From: Imbricaverruca yamaguchii
Taxonomy: Eukaryota; Arthropoda; Thecostraca; Neoverrucidae
Assembly (NCBI GenBank): GCA_034440575.1
Contig: JAOTOL010001330.1
Location: forward strand, 535,001 to 599,000
DNA length: 64,000 nucleotides
Reading direction: 5' to 3'
The position numbers were made by a program, and so were the translations under genes. Positions 54,601-64,000 of this stretch are shown one piece after another; position 1 is the first letter of the stretch, and each line of letters begins with the position of its first letter. The notes under the pieces are model-generated. The model saw only the letters and a list, made by a program, of their open reading frames with translations, was not told where the DNA came from and did no database searches.

Positions 54601-54810
54601 CCAAACAGGGCTGCGAGATGAGGCCGCCTGTTGACATAGATAGGATAACAGTGGGCGGAGGGACGAGGGTGCCGAGAGGAGCGATAACGGCGCCAGTCAC
54701 GGTTCTGGGAAACTCTAAAGTGATCACTGTGGTGGATCCAGAGATAGGAGATTCCAGCGGAAACATTTATTTTAGCCTGCAGACGCCAAGTATATCTCCA
54801 TCTTGTTGAG

Positions 54811-54974
54811 GGGGACGAGTAGCCTAGGGGTAAGCTGCTCTTCTCACAATCAAAAGGTTGTGAGTTCGAGTCTCACCTGTCGCTACTCTTTGCCCGTGAC
54901 CAATCGGCGTGAGAGATTGGCGACGCTACATGACTCAACGGTCGATGTGTCGTAAAACCAACAACCAACCAATT
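54811..54974 (+). mobile_element. SINE-1 copy 6 with 11-bp target-site duplication
   Basis: Full-length copy, A box TAGCCTAGGGG, B box GAGTTCGAGTCTC. Exact ATCTTGTTGAG at 54800-54810 and 54975-54985. Confidence 0.95.
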
Positions 54975-55009
54975 ATCTTGTTGAGCGCAACGGAGTAGCC
55001 GGGGGAGGG

Positions 55010-57385
55010 CGCAGTCACCCCCTGAAATGTCTCAGGGGGCCTCCACGCGACCGCCTTGAGGAGCCCGCAAGGGTCCCATCAGTCAACGTGAAGGGCTCCT
55101 GGACCGACGAAAGGGCCCCGGGTTGACGGAGAGGGCCCGTGCCAACATGAAGGGTCCCTTGGATGACAGCCGTACCCCAGCTGAAGAGCGGGCTCCTGAC
55201 CTGATTGAGAGGACCCAAGCGTTTGAAAATGGGCCTGTAGGTTGCCGGAGAAGGCCTTGGGTCGCAAAAGAGGGCTCTTGAGACGACAAAGGGGTGCCGT
55301 TGTACCAGAGGAGAACATCATGTCGCAGAAAGGATGTTTTGGCCGACAAATGGGGCCGAAGCTGTGCAAGGGCCCATGACATGATTGAGGGCCCCCAGCT
55401 GTTGAAAGAGAACTTCCAATTCGACAGAGATCCTGGATCGCCAAGGGCGTTCTCTACGCCGACGGAGAGGATCCTTAGCCGATGGTGGACCCCGGACCAT
55501 CAGGGAGGACCCAGAGCCGGTATGAAGAGCCCCTGGGTCGACGGAGAGGACCGATACCACAGCGGGGGCATCTTGCATGCTAGAGGAGGCCCGAACTTTT
55601 GAAACATGGGACTCCGACCGGACTGAGTGTCCTCAGCCGTGAAAGAGCCCTGGACTGCCGGATGGAGCCCGGACTCGGACTGACTGAGTCAGCCACTGGG
55701 TCGGCTTCGGCTGACGCTGATGGAGAGAGGCTCTGAGGTTACAGTGGGTTTCAGGCCAAAACAGACCCCAGAGTTACGGAGACAAACCGGGCCGAAGCGG
55801 AGGTTTCCCGTGCTACGCAAAAAACTTTTGAGACCATGAAGGTGCCCCGGGCTGTTAAGCAACAGTTTGGGTGCAATATGACCAGAGCATTCGAAGCGCC
55901 CGAAAGCCCAAATAACTAGCTGACTAACTTTAAGCAGCAATGACGTTTTAAAGGGGTGAAGGGGCAACCTCCTCTTTGGTGAGTCTGATTGGGCCCTGCA
56001 TGCGACCACCCTGAGGGGCGGAGATATAGCCGAGGAAAAATTGAAATGCATATTACAACCTGTGTGTAAAGGCCCCTTGATACCTGAAGACATCCACCCC
56101 GAGAACCGGCAAGAGCCGTAAAGACGATGGAGGACCCGCCCGAGAGCTGGAATGTCAATGCTAGCTGAAAATAGCAGTCTCAACTGGAATGGATTCCTCA
56201 CAGCTGAGGAACAAACAGGGCGTCTAAGGGTCATGGAGGGCTGGGATGCTCATTGTGGTTCTCTGAGAGACGAACAGGGCCTCTAAGAGCTAAAGAGGAC
56301 AAGTGAGCTCCCATCTCAGAGCTGAAATTTCCCCGAGATAAGAGCCTAGACAGGGCTATTGAGAACTGTGATGAACCCTAAAAGCTTGAGAGTGCCCTGA
56401 GGGATGAAGAGGATCTCTGGGGGTCAGAGGACTGGATTGGAATTCTCCTGAGGCTCAGAGCAACCCCCAATGTGCGAGCAAGGCCTCCCGGGGGATAATC
56501 ACATCCCTGTCGGCCGGCAATTACTCTGAGGAATATTGAGGGTCGGCCTGAAAACTAAGATGTTCTTGAAACCACACGAGCTGTCGATAACTTGGACGGG
56601 TCCTAAGGAGCTTGAGAGGTCCCAAGAGCTGCCAGAGCACACCGAGAGCTAAGGAGAGTGCCAAAGGGCAGCGATGGTTGTGTAGAATACTGAGTCCAGC
56701 GTCGTATCCAGAAAGCCTTGAGGCTAGAAGACTGGCAAGGACTGGAAAGGGCCCCTAACAGCTGGGGAGAACCCCTGACGGTCGAAAATGGTCACTGAGC
56801 GCCAGAGAGAACTGACTAAGATGTCCTAACAAGCTTGGAAGGGGGACCCTATGAAAAGAACGCGTCCACGTGAAATATAAAGAGCCCCTGAGGGCTACCG
56901 ACAGATGTGAGGAATACTGAGAGCCAGTTTCGGAGCTAGACTGTCCTTGACATCCCGAAAGGCTGTGGAGGACTGGGGTGCTCCCTGAGAGCTAGAGCGG
57001 ACCGGACTGTGATGCTCCTGAGGATTGAGAGGAACACTGAGGGATGGACAGAGCCACCTAAGAGCTAAGGACAGTTTCGAGATCTGGCGATGTATAATAG
57101 AAATTGTGAGGTCGGCCTCAGACCTACAGGATCTCCTAAAGGCTAGACGGGTTTGTCGAGGACTGGGAATGGTCCATGCACAATGGAAATGGCTTCTGAC
57201 GGAAGAATAGGTCCCCTGAGAGCCAGATAACTGAACTGGGATGCTCCTGGGCTTAAAGATGGGCGCATGAGGGGTCGGAGCTTCTGAGAGCTAAGAGTCC
57301 TCGAGAACTGGCGATGGGTGCGGGGGATACTGCGGGCCAGGCTCAGAGATAGGATATCCTCGAGAGATATCAATACTGCCGAGAG
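55010..57385 (+). repeat. Diffuse ~30-bp G-rich degenerate repeat
   Basis: Blocks of the type AGAGGGCCC/GAGGACC(C), and further right GAGAGCTA(A)GGAG / CCCTGAGGG(C)T, recur every 28-36 bases for over 2 kb with low identity. A GCGCCCGAAAGCCCAAATAA tail at 55893 interrupts it. Old minisatellite; frames across it are not genes. Confidence 0.6.
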
Positions 57386-57399
57386 GTGGGAAGGTCAGC

Positions 57400-58200
57400 C
57401 ACCGCTACCTCAGCGGCGACGGCCGACCCTGTGGCCATGGCTGCTCAAACGGCCACAGCTTCCCTAGCGGTAACGACCACCCAAGCGGCCAGAGCCGTTG
57501 CAGCGGCTTGACCACAGCTGCTGCAGCAGCTACTTTCGCTACGGGAGTGGCCAAGAAGGCAATACAGCGATAGCTGTGATGGGGGCCAGTCCAGACGCAC
57601 CAATTGTGTCGCCCTTGACCGGGATGAAACCGGTTAAGGAAAAGGAAAGAAACAGCAGTTTGCAGGATGCTGCGTGTTGGGCATGGCCAGGCATTTTGCT
57701 AGTCCTTCCCCTGTTCAGAAATTTTGCACTAATTTTTCCAACTGGTATGCACGTCTCATTTTGCGGCAGTATGAAGGTGCTGAAAACGCGCAACAATGTA
57801 GACCTCATCCTTATGAATGTAATCCATATTAAACCGTGTCTGAACGTAGCAGATAACAGAAAGAAGCAAGCGTGACCATGGAGATTAGCAACGGTATTTT
57901 ATCAAGACTAAAAATATTCACGTCTCCATTGGATATGTGTTAATGTGCCTTCATTTTCCATTACAGGTTTTATCTTTTGTTGGTCGTTGTCGGCAGCTAA
58001 ACAGTTTGTTTTTCTGGTCTTTACCGGAGTGTTGGACGTTGATTGCAGGGATCACGTTAGCCACGGCAGCGCTGAGTGCCTTATTTACCAGTTAATTACC
58101 CAATACATCGGAAGCCTTCGAAGATAAAGTGACGGAAATCTGAAGAGTTTCGGAAAAGTGTGGGAGGGGGTTGCCGAAGTCTTCAGATGTTCGCCCTCTG
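57400..58200. other. No recognisable gene
   Basis: 57395-57540 holds GCGGC/GGCC-rich words (GGCCATGGCTGC, CAAACGGCCACAGC) of repeat character. The 125-codon frame at 57498-57875 has no recognised domain. Confidence 0.35.
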
Positions 58201-58210
58201 TACCAAACCC

Positions 58211-58490
58211 TGGCTAAGCGATGCCATGCTGTCATGCCACAGGCTGAGCGATATATCATGCTGTCATGCCACAAGCTGAGCGATATATCATGCTGTCACG
58301 GCACAAGCTGAGCGATATATCATGCTGCCATGCCACAAGCTGAGCGATATATCATGCTGCCATGCCACAAGCTGAGCGATATATCATGCTGCCATGCCAC
58401 AAGCTGAGCGATATGTCATGCTGTCATGCCACAGGCTGAGTTATGACATGCTTGTCATGCCACAGGCTGTGCGATACATCATGATGTAAT
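58211..58490 (+). repeat. 32-bp tandem repeat, eight to nine copies
   Basis: CTGAGCGATATATCATGCTG plus TCATGCCACAAG with a 32-bp period and minor variants at both ends. Confidence 0.95.
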
Positions 58491-58904
58491 GCGCCAGCGA
58501 AGTTTTCAGACGCGCTGGGGAAATGTTTGAAGTACCTTTGCATAGCTGCATGCAGTGTTTCTCGATGAAGTGTTGGTCCTTGCATCCCAACAGGTCCAGT
58601 GTTAAATTCCCAAAACGCTACGGAGAAGATGGCGTTGAAGTGTCACCTGATAGCACAAAAACTCCCATCCATGCCACTACGCTCCACGGAATTACAGCTT
58701 CTGGAGGAGCATATTGCTGAAGATGTATGTCGGTACTAAATAACTCGCTATGCTTTCTGAGTCTTGAATTGCTGGCAACTCTGGTGACTACTTCATGGCA
58801 TGGCACCAGTTAACTTGTATCTCACGCCCGTCTCTACGGAACACATTCGAATTCAACTGTGCATCATGATTCAGCAAAAATGGATGCAATAGCATGCCCA
58901 AATG

Positions 58905-59090
58905 CGCCAGCCACGACTGTGCATGCTGCCCAGGTTCTCAATGAAACTTGTGACCTCCAGAGGTCATCAAAGCCGCGGCTGTGTATGCCGCCCAGGTTAT
59001 CTATGCAACTTCAGGGAGTCAGCAAAGCCACGGCTGTGTATGCCGCTCAGGCTCTCAATCAAACGTGTGACCTTCAGGGGTCATCACAGA
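58905..59090 (+). repeat. ~60-bp tandem repeat, three copies
   Basis: GCCACGACTGTGCATGCTGC, GCCGCGGCTGTGTATGCCGC and GCCACGGCTGTGTATGCCGC start successive units of 62, 55 and about 62 bases, each followed by CAGG(T/C)T..CAA and GGTCATCA (or GAGTCAGCA). An overlapping 144-codon frame is probably a by-product. Confidence 0.85.
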
Positions 59091-59344
59091 CCAATATGGC
59101 GAACCTCAGCTACTTCGCCAAAACGGTTTCAGCAGTAACTACGTCTCGACGCACCGCACACAGCTGTGGATGTCACACATTATTACAGTCAAGTTCGTGG
59201 TGGCTTTCAGAGATTGTCAACCCCGACGTCGAAGTCGACAAAGCCGATTTGTGTGCCATTCTTTCCAGCCAATGTCAATGGACTAATGGCTAGAATCCGA
59301 GACAAGTGAGGGGCAGGGGAGGGGAAGATGCCAAGCCCCTCCTG

Positions 59345-59462
59345 GCCCTGCTCCTAGGCTGAGGCTGGTGGTGTCTGGCGGTGTCTGGCGCGGGAGGCTG
59401 GCGGTATCACGTGATGAGCACAACCAGCTGTGGAACTCCTCGGAGCACGCCCCTCACTCCAG
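59345..59462 (+). repeat. 23-bp repeat remnant and junction unit (right arm)
   Basis: GGTGTCTGGCGGTGTCTGGC, then GGAGGCTGGCGGTATCACGTG, then GAGCACAACCAGCTGTGGAAC and CACGCCCCTCACTCCAGCTGG. It mirrors 52980-53050 on the other strand. Confidence 0.85.
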
Positions 59463-60400
59463 CTGGACTCTGTCACAGCAGCTGGACTCTGTCACGGCAG
59501 CTGGACTCTGTCACAGCAGCTGGACTCTGTCACAGCAGCTGGACTCTGTCACAGCAGCTGGACTCTGTCACAGCAGCTGGACTCTGTCACAGCAGCTGGA
59601 CTCTGCCACGGCAGCTGGACTCCGTCACAACAGCTGTCACAGCAGCTGGACTCTGTCACAGCAGCTGGACTCTGTCACAGCAGCTGGACTCTGTCACAGC
59701 AGCTGGACTCTGTCACAGCAGCTGGACTCTGTCACAGCAGCTGGACTCTGTCACAGCAGCTGGACTCTGTCACAGCAGCTGGACTCTACCACGGCAGCTG
59801 GACTTTCTGGACTGGCAATGACGAGCACAACGAGCCGGGCCTCGGCTCGCCACTCATCATAGGCGCCTTCACCCAGCAGGACTCTGTCACACACTGACTC
59901 TGTCACGCAGCTGACCTTCATAGCATGGACTTTCGCAGCTGGACTCTGTCACAACAGCTGGACTCTGTCACGCAGCTGGACTCTGCCACAGCAGCTGGAC
60001 TCTGTCACAGCAGCTGGACTCTGTCACAGCAGCTGGACTCTGTCACAGCAGCTGGACTCTGTCACAGCAGCTGGACTCTGTCACAGCAGCTGGACTCTGT
60101 CACAGCAGCTGGACTCTGTCACAGCAGCTGGACTCTGTCACAGCAGCTGGACTCTACCACGGCAGCTGGACTCTACCACGGCAGCTGGACTTTCTGGCAC
60201 ATGACGAGCACAGCAAGCCGGAGCGCGCCTCTCCGCCTCGTCACTCGGCGCGCCTCGTCACTCATCATAGCGCGCTTCTCACGCCAGCAGGACTCTGTCA
60301 CATCAACTGAACTCTGTCACGGCAGCTGAACCCTATCATAGCAATTGGACTATATCACAGCAGCTGGACTCTGTCACAGTAGCTGGACTTTGTGTCCTGG
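59460..60400 (+). repeat. 19-bp E-box satellite, right arm, in blocks
   Basis: CAGCTGGACTCTGTCACAG repeats in three blocks (about 59460-59805, 59937-60190, 60290-60390), separated by diverged junction units with TGACGAGCACA(A/G)C(A/G)AGCC and CTCATCATAG(G)CGC. More junction-like units without 19-mers follow to 60510 (GGCACGTGATGGGCACAACA). Three full periods equal 57 bases, so every frame cycles through one 19-residue peptide; the 134-164-codon frames are artefacts. Confidence 0.96.
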
Positions 60401-60605
60401 CACGTGATGGGCACAACACAGTGGAACACACCTCAAAACACGCTTTTCGCGCCAGCTGGACTTTGTACCCCTGGCACATGATGGGCACAACACACTGGAG
60501 CACTGGCGGCTTCCGGTGGAGGTGAATCTAGAAAGAAGGAAAGTATGAGCTAATGCCCCAGTGATATATTATTAGCAAAATAGGGCGCAGAAAACTAAAC
60601 AGCGA

Positions 60606-61640
60606 GCTCGGCAGATCGTCTACTGGCCGGGTATCGATATCGACATCGATGAGCTCACGCGTACGTGCGCTGCGTGCCAGCGTGAGCTGCCATCCCAGCC
60701 AGCCGAGACGATGGTGCGACGGGAGACGCCCACTCGTCCATTGGAATGCGTGTCAGCCGACTTCGCAGAGCATGCCGGACACAGGTTTTTTAGTAGCAGT
60801 TGACAACCTGTCTAGCTGGGAGTTCGTGCAAGACCTGGGCACAACAGCACGCACGAGCCAACTCATCGAGACGATGCGCACCATCTTTTGCCGCGTGGGT
60901 GTGGCGAGCGTGCTGTACACAGATGGAGGACCTCAGTTCACTGCACTCGCGTTTCGCAACTTCCCGAGGGTCTGGGGGATCACCCATCGAGTTTCATCTC
61001 CGAACTTTCCGCAATCCAACGGAAAGGCAGAATCTGCCGTCAAGACGACCAAGAACTGATCCGCAAATGCTGGAACAGCCAGCAAGGGCGGTTGGACCAA
61101 GATTCGTGGGTTCGGGGCCTGCTCCAGCATAGGAACACCACCGACCCTGGCGGACGATCTCCGGTGGAGATATTATACGGGCGTCCGGTGCGCGACGCTG
61201 TACCGGCTCACCGGCGCTGCTTTGTGCCAGAGTGGCGGAGGAAGGCTGACGTAGCGGAAGCTGTCGCCGCCTTCCAGCACGACAGGGAGGATGTACGCTA
61301 CAATGCCATAGCTCGGGACCTGCCAAAGTTCAAGGTAGGCGGTCAAGTGGTGGTGCAGGACCCGACAGCCAAACGCTGGAACCGTCACGCGATCGTCGTT
61401 GAAGTCCAGCCGCATCGTGGATATCTCGTGAAGATGACGGGAGGGCGAGTGCTCGCTCGTAACCGGAGACATTTGCGCCAGCGACATGGGACCGGCGGCT
61501 CCCATCCGGGGGTCGGTGGGGACTCTGTCGCAGGCGACAACTCAGAGCAACCGTCGAGAAACAACCCTCCAGTGGGCGCGCCGCGTCCTTCCGGGCGAAG
61601 ACGTCGGCATTCTATTCAGCTTATAGAGGAGGTGTGCTTG
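60606..61640 (+). pseudogene. Ty3/Gypsy retrotransposon integrase region (two frameshifts)
   Basis: C-terminal part of a Gypsy pol gene, which inserts cDNA into the genome. In order: the end of a zinc-binding domain (ARQIVYWPGID, TCAACQRELP), a catalytic core with SADF (first Asp), YTDGGPQF (second Asp) and NGKAESAVK (Glu), then HRNTTDPGGRSPVEILYGRP and a chromatin-like tail (KFKVGGQVVVQDPTAKRWN). The frame changes in the T-run at about 60786-60791 and again near 61055-61060; no other stop occurs before the natural end. Gag, protease, reverse transcriptase and the 5' LTR are absent. It resembles the K02A2.6-like pol group. Two single-base lesions imply recent decay or sequence errors. Confidence 0.88.
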
Positions 61641-62035
61641 TGCTATTGTGATGTGTTAATGCGGCAGGGGGTGTGTTGGAGTGTGCATGCCGCTAGCTGA
61701 ATATGAACTTCCGTTTCGCATGATACCGCTAGGTGGCGGGGCTACTAGATGACCTCACCGGCCCATTAGGTGCTGCCGCCTGCGACGGAAATGTGAGCCG
61801 GGAAAACAGTAAGGGCGGTGGCACTGTTCGGTTGGAGCTGGAGGAGTGAGCAGGGCGGAATAATAAATCACGGACCGAAGATCCAGTTTCTCTGGAAAGT
61901 CGCGTGTCGGGGAATCAGGAGGAATCGACACTCGAACAGAATACACCACCTAAGGAACACTGAACTGACATCCTTCCCAATGAAGTATCAATATCGTGTT
62001 TCTTACTGCGTGTTTGTGAAGTCTTAATATATCGT
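61640..62035 (+). mobile_element. Probable 3' LTR of the Gypsy element
   Basis: Just after the pol end lies a purine-rich AGAGGAGGTG, then TGTTAATGCGGCAGGGGG and a region with GGAATAATAAATCACGG (possible AATAAA at 61862). Only one LTR is in the window, so borders cannot be set. Confidence 0.4.
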
Positions 62036-62039
62036 TTCT

Positions 62040-63180
62040 AACTGTAACGAGCTTACTGTATCTGTAGTATCTGTAGTACTGGATCTATAGTAATTGTGTC
62101 CCGTTCACAAGTATCATGTTTATGCTCACCACAACGGATCCGAGATTGTTCTAACCAACATCCCATAGCGCAATTCCAGGTGAGGGGATTACCTCTGATG
62201 TACGATAGTACACAATGCTAATTTATAGTATACGTGTTTAGATCGTTATCGGTGATATCGGCATCCACAAATTAGTCATGTTTCAAAACACGCAAATCGG
62301 AAACAGTCGCATTGAAGCAATTGTCCCAAAACGTGATTTGCAGGACTTGCAAGATTTTGGAAACCATTACTTCCATGGGGATTTCGGCATCCTGAGTTCT
62401 CGTTTTGATATGTATCACCTGACGAGAAATTATCATTTAACACAGTAATGCCCTCAAGGAGGAAGCGAATGTAAGGTTTTTAGTTGCTCGTTTTGGGGTG
62501 CTAGCAGAGCATAGCGGGACATGCATACCTCGACTGAACCGTGAGTGGCTGATCTGCTCAGAGACTCCACTCTGATGGGTCAGAGTCCACACGAGAGGAG
62601 GTCCACAGGACCGTACTCCCATATACTCCTCTTCCTCCTTCTCCTCGTCCTCCTCTTCCCCAACGAACACCCGCTCGTAGCTCTAGCACGGCGTTTTTAA
62701 TGTAAACTTGTGTAAAAAACGTACTAGATAGGCACAATTATGCTATAATAGGTGCTAAAACGCAACACAATTAACGGGAGAAATAAACTCACGCCATCAA
62801 TTGGAATCAAATTTGTGCTGAACATTATGACACATGAAGTGCCATTTAAGCCGTCGAGACAACCCTGAACTAAATTGATGGCGTTCATCGCAATAAAGTG
62901 AATGTCTTCCAACACTGGCCATTATCGCTCCGCTATATGACACCGGTCCTAGCCGTGCTGAATCCCCGACCGGCCTGTAAATATTGGAGCCATGGCCGTA
63001 CGAGTATAATTACGCCAGGCCTGCATTATTGCACTGGTAGTGTTCGAAGAATCGGAGCAGTTATGCCAAGCTGGCCTGGTGCATAATTATTGGCCTCCCA
63101 GCAATGTCCCAGCTGGACTGATGATTCTTTTCTACGGCCCTAAACACACTAGTTCGGTTATTTGTCGCCGATGGAAGAAT
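62040..63180. other. No recognisable gene
   Basis: Short frames only. CTCCTCTTCCTCC runs at 62628-62655. GGCCTG(T/C)A(A/T)AT / TAATTATTGGCC words recur at 62970-63095. Confidence 0.35.
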
Positions 63181-63185
63181 GCTTC

Positions 63186-63211
63186 GTTCAGCCTTCTGGG
63201 GAAGGCTGAAC
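63186..63211. repeat. Perfect hairpin, 10-bp stem
   Basis: GTTCAGCCTT, loop CTGGGG, AAGGCTGAAC. Confidence 0.85.
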
Positions 63212-63699
63212 GGCCTAAATGGGGAGCCCACGGAGCGTTCTTTCCTTCATTTGAGGTTCCCAAAATGCAACGTGCGGGGAAACATACCAAATGTCGGGCA
63301 AACGTGATGAGCCTTTCCCAACTATCTCCTCCCCCTTCATGATTCAATATCGGTACTAGACATAGTTTTCGAAACGATATTTCTGTTGAACGAGAACCCA
63401 TTTAACGACGAACTTACTTTAACATTTCCAAAGAAAGTTAAATAAGTACTATTTGGAAGTGTTGTATTCCTATCTAAATCACCAAGTGTTCGCGTAAATG
63501 GATTATGTAGGCCATGTACGATTATAAAGGAAGTGTTCGTAGTCCATCTTTGAATTGGTGATGCTTGTGACATGTATTTACACCCACATGGGCTAGACCT
63601 GTGACCCTGAAGTACCCGCTCTCCCAATCATGTACATTCGTGTCCCAAAATCCCTCCCCGCGTTTGTTTCAATTCTCCGTTTCGTGAGACAAATCCCGT

Positions 63700-64000
63700 T
63701 GCCGAGCTGTGATAGCACTTCCCTCCGCCGTCTATGATACGTCAGCTCCTACGGCCGTAACACACACTGTACCTCGTGCAGTTCTCGGCGCCGCTCCATC
63801 TGTCGCCGTTGGGTGGCGAGCCGGAAATGAGTCCCGGAAGTGATGCGTCGGCAGACCGTCAGCCAATCAGCTGTTGTTGGTTGTGGTGACGATCCGTCTG
63901 CCTGTCGTTGTCAGTTGTTTTCTCGGTGGCGGCCCCGTCTGTCTGTCGGTTGTCTCCTCGGTGGCTGTCGTAGTCTCCTCTGTCTGTGCATTGGTTGTCT
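63700..64000. promoter_or_regulatory. GC-rich edge with a CCAAT box and GTCTGTCTGTCGGTTGTC repeats
   Basis: AGCCAATCAG at 63861-63870 is a CCAAT-box match. CGTCTGTCTGTCGGTTGTCT and variants repeat three times to the window end. Possibly the promoter or 5' UTR of a rightward gene beyond the window. Confidence 0.3.

Noticed and set aside
52928..54766. Open frames of 343-612 codons on both strands
   Set aside because: They are created by the stop-free 23-bp satellite; several frames are open at once on both strands and the peptides simply cycle.

Overview
This window looks like eukaryotic, repeat-rich, intergenic DNA from an invertebrate, most likely an arthropod. I cannot name the species. The evidence is one intact fibrinogen-related secreted lectin-type gene with a eukaryotic start context, signal peptide and AATAAA signal; CR1-like LINEs; a tRNA-derived SINE family whose copies mostly carry direct target-site duplications; a Ty3/Gypsy integrase remnant; a pogo/Tigger-type transposase remnant; fragments of a multi-copy protein family I associate with arthropods; and abundant micro- and minisatellites. 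There are no bacterial operons, CRISPR arrays or rRNA genes. Most long open frames are by-products of tandem repeats.

Layout. 0-3 kb: a GC-rich edge, then the fibrinogen-domain gene on the minus strand (1429-2394). 3-6 kb: degenerate minisatellites, a decayed pogo-type transposase, a perfect 23-bp hairpin and a LINE 3' end. 6-12 kb: mostly non-coding, with a CpG-rich patch near 10.1-10.7 kb. 12.6-20.6 kb: the most structured block. Two head-to-head copies of one unit carrying fragments of an uncharacterised protein gene lie here, and the left copy is split by a 3.75-kb internally deleted CR1-like LINE with an esterase-type ORF1. 21-29 kb: a TATA promoter candidate, a 28-bp tandem repeat and three GC-rich islands, one combining RFX X-box-like and CCAAT motifs. 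29-35.5 kb: SINEs, a duplicated 165-bp segment, two back-to-back hairpins and a 1.6-kb satellite built from 10/15-bp units. 36-39.5 kb: G-rich minisatellites, including a 73-bp unit array, a homopurine tract and (CA)n. 40-44.2 kb: LINE remnants and a 345-bp tandem duplication. 44.8-48.1 kb: a low-complexity stretch, a CpG-rich block and three short tandem arrays. 48.5-55 kb: three SINE insertions, a 27-bp minisatellite, and the left arm of a large inverted pair of satellite arrays (19-bp and 23-bp units). 55-59 kb: diffuse ~30-bp and 32-bp repeats. 59.3-61.7 kb: the right arm of the satellite pair, then a frameshifted Gypsy integrase. 62-64 kb: no recognisable gene.

Functionally only the fibrinogen-domain gene looks intact. 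The rest records mobile-element activity: LINEs supplying retroposition machinery, two SINE families apparently using it, and extensive tandem-repeat growth. The GC-rich islands with RFX-like palindromes may be promoters of genes whose exons lie outside the window or are too short to recognise by eye.
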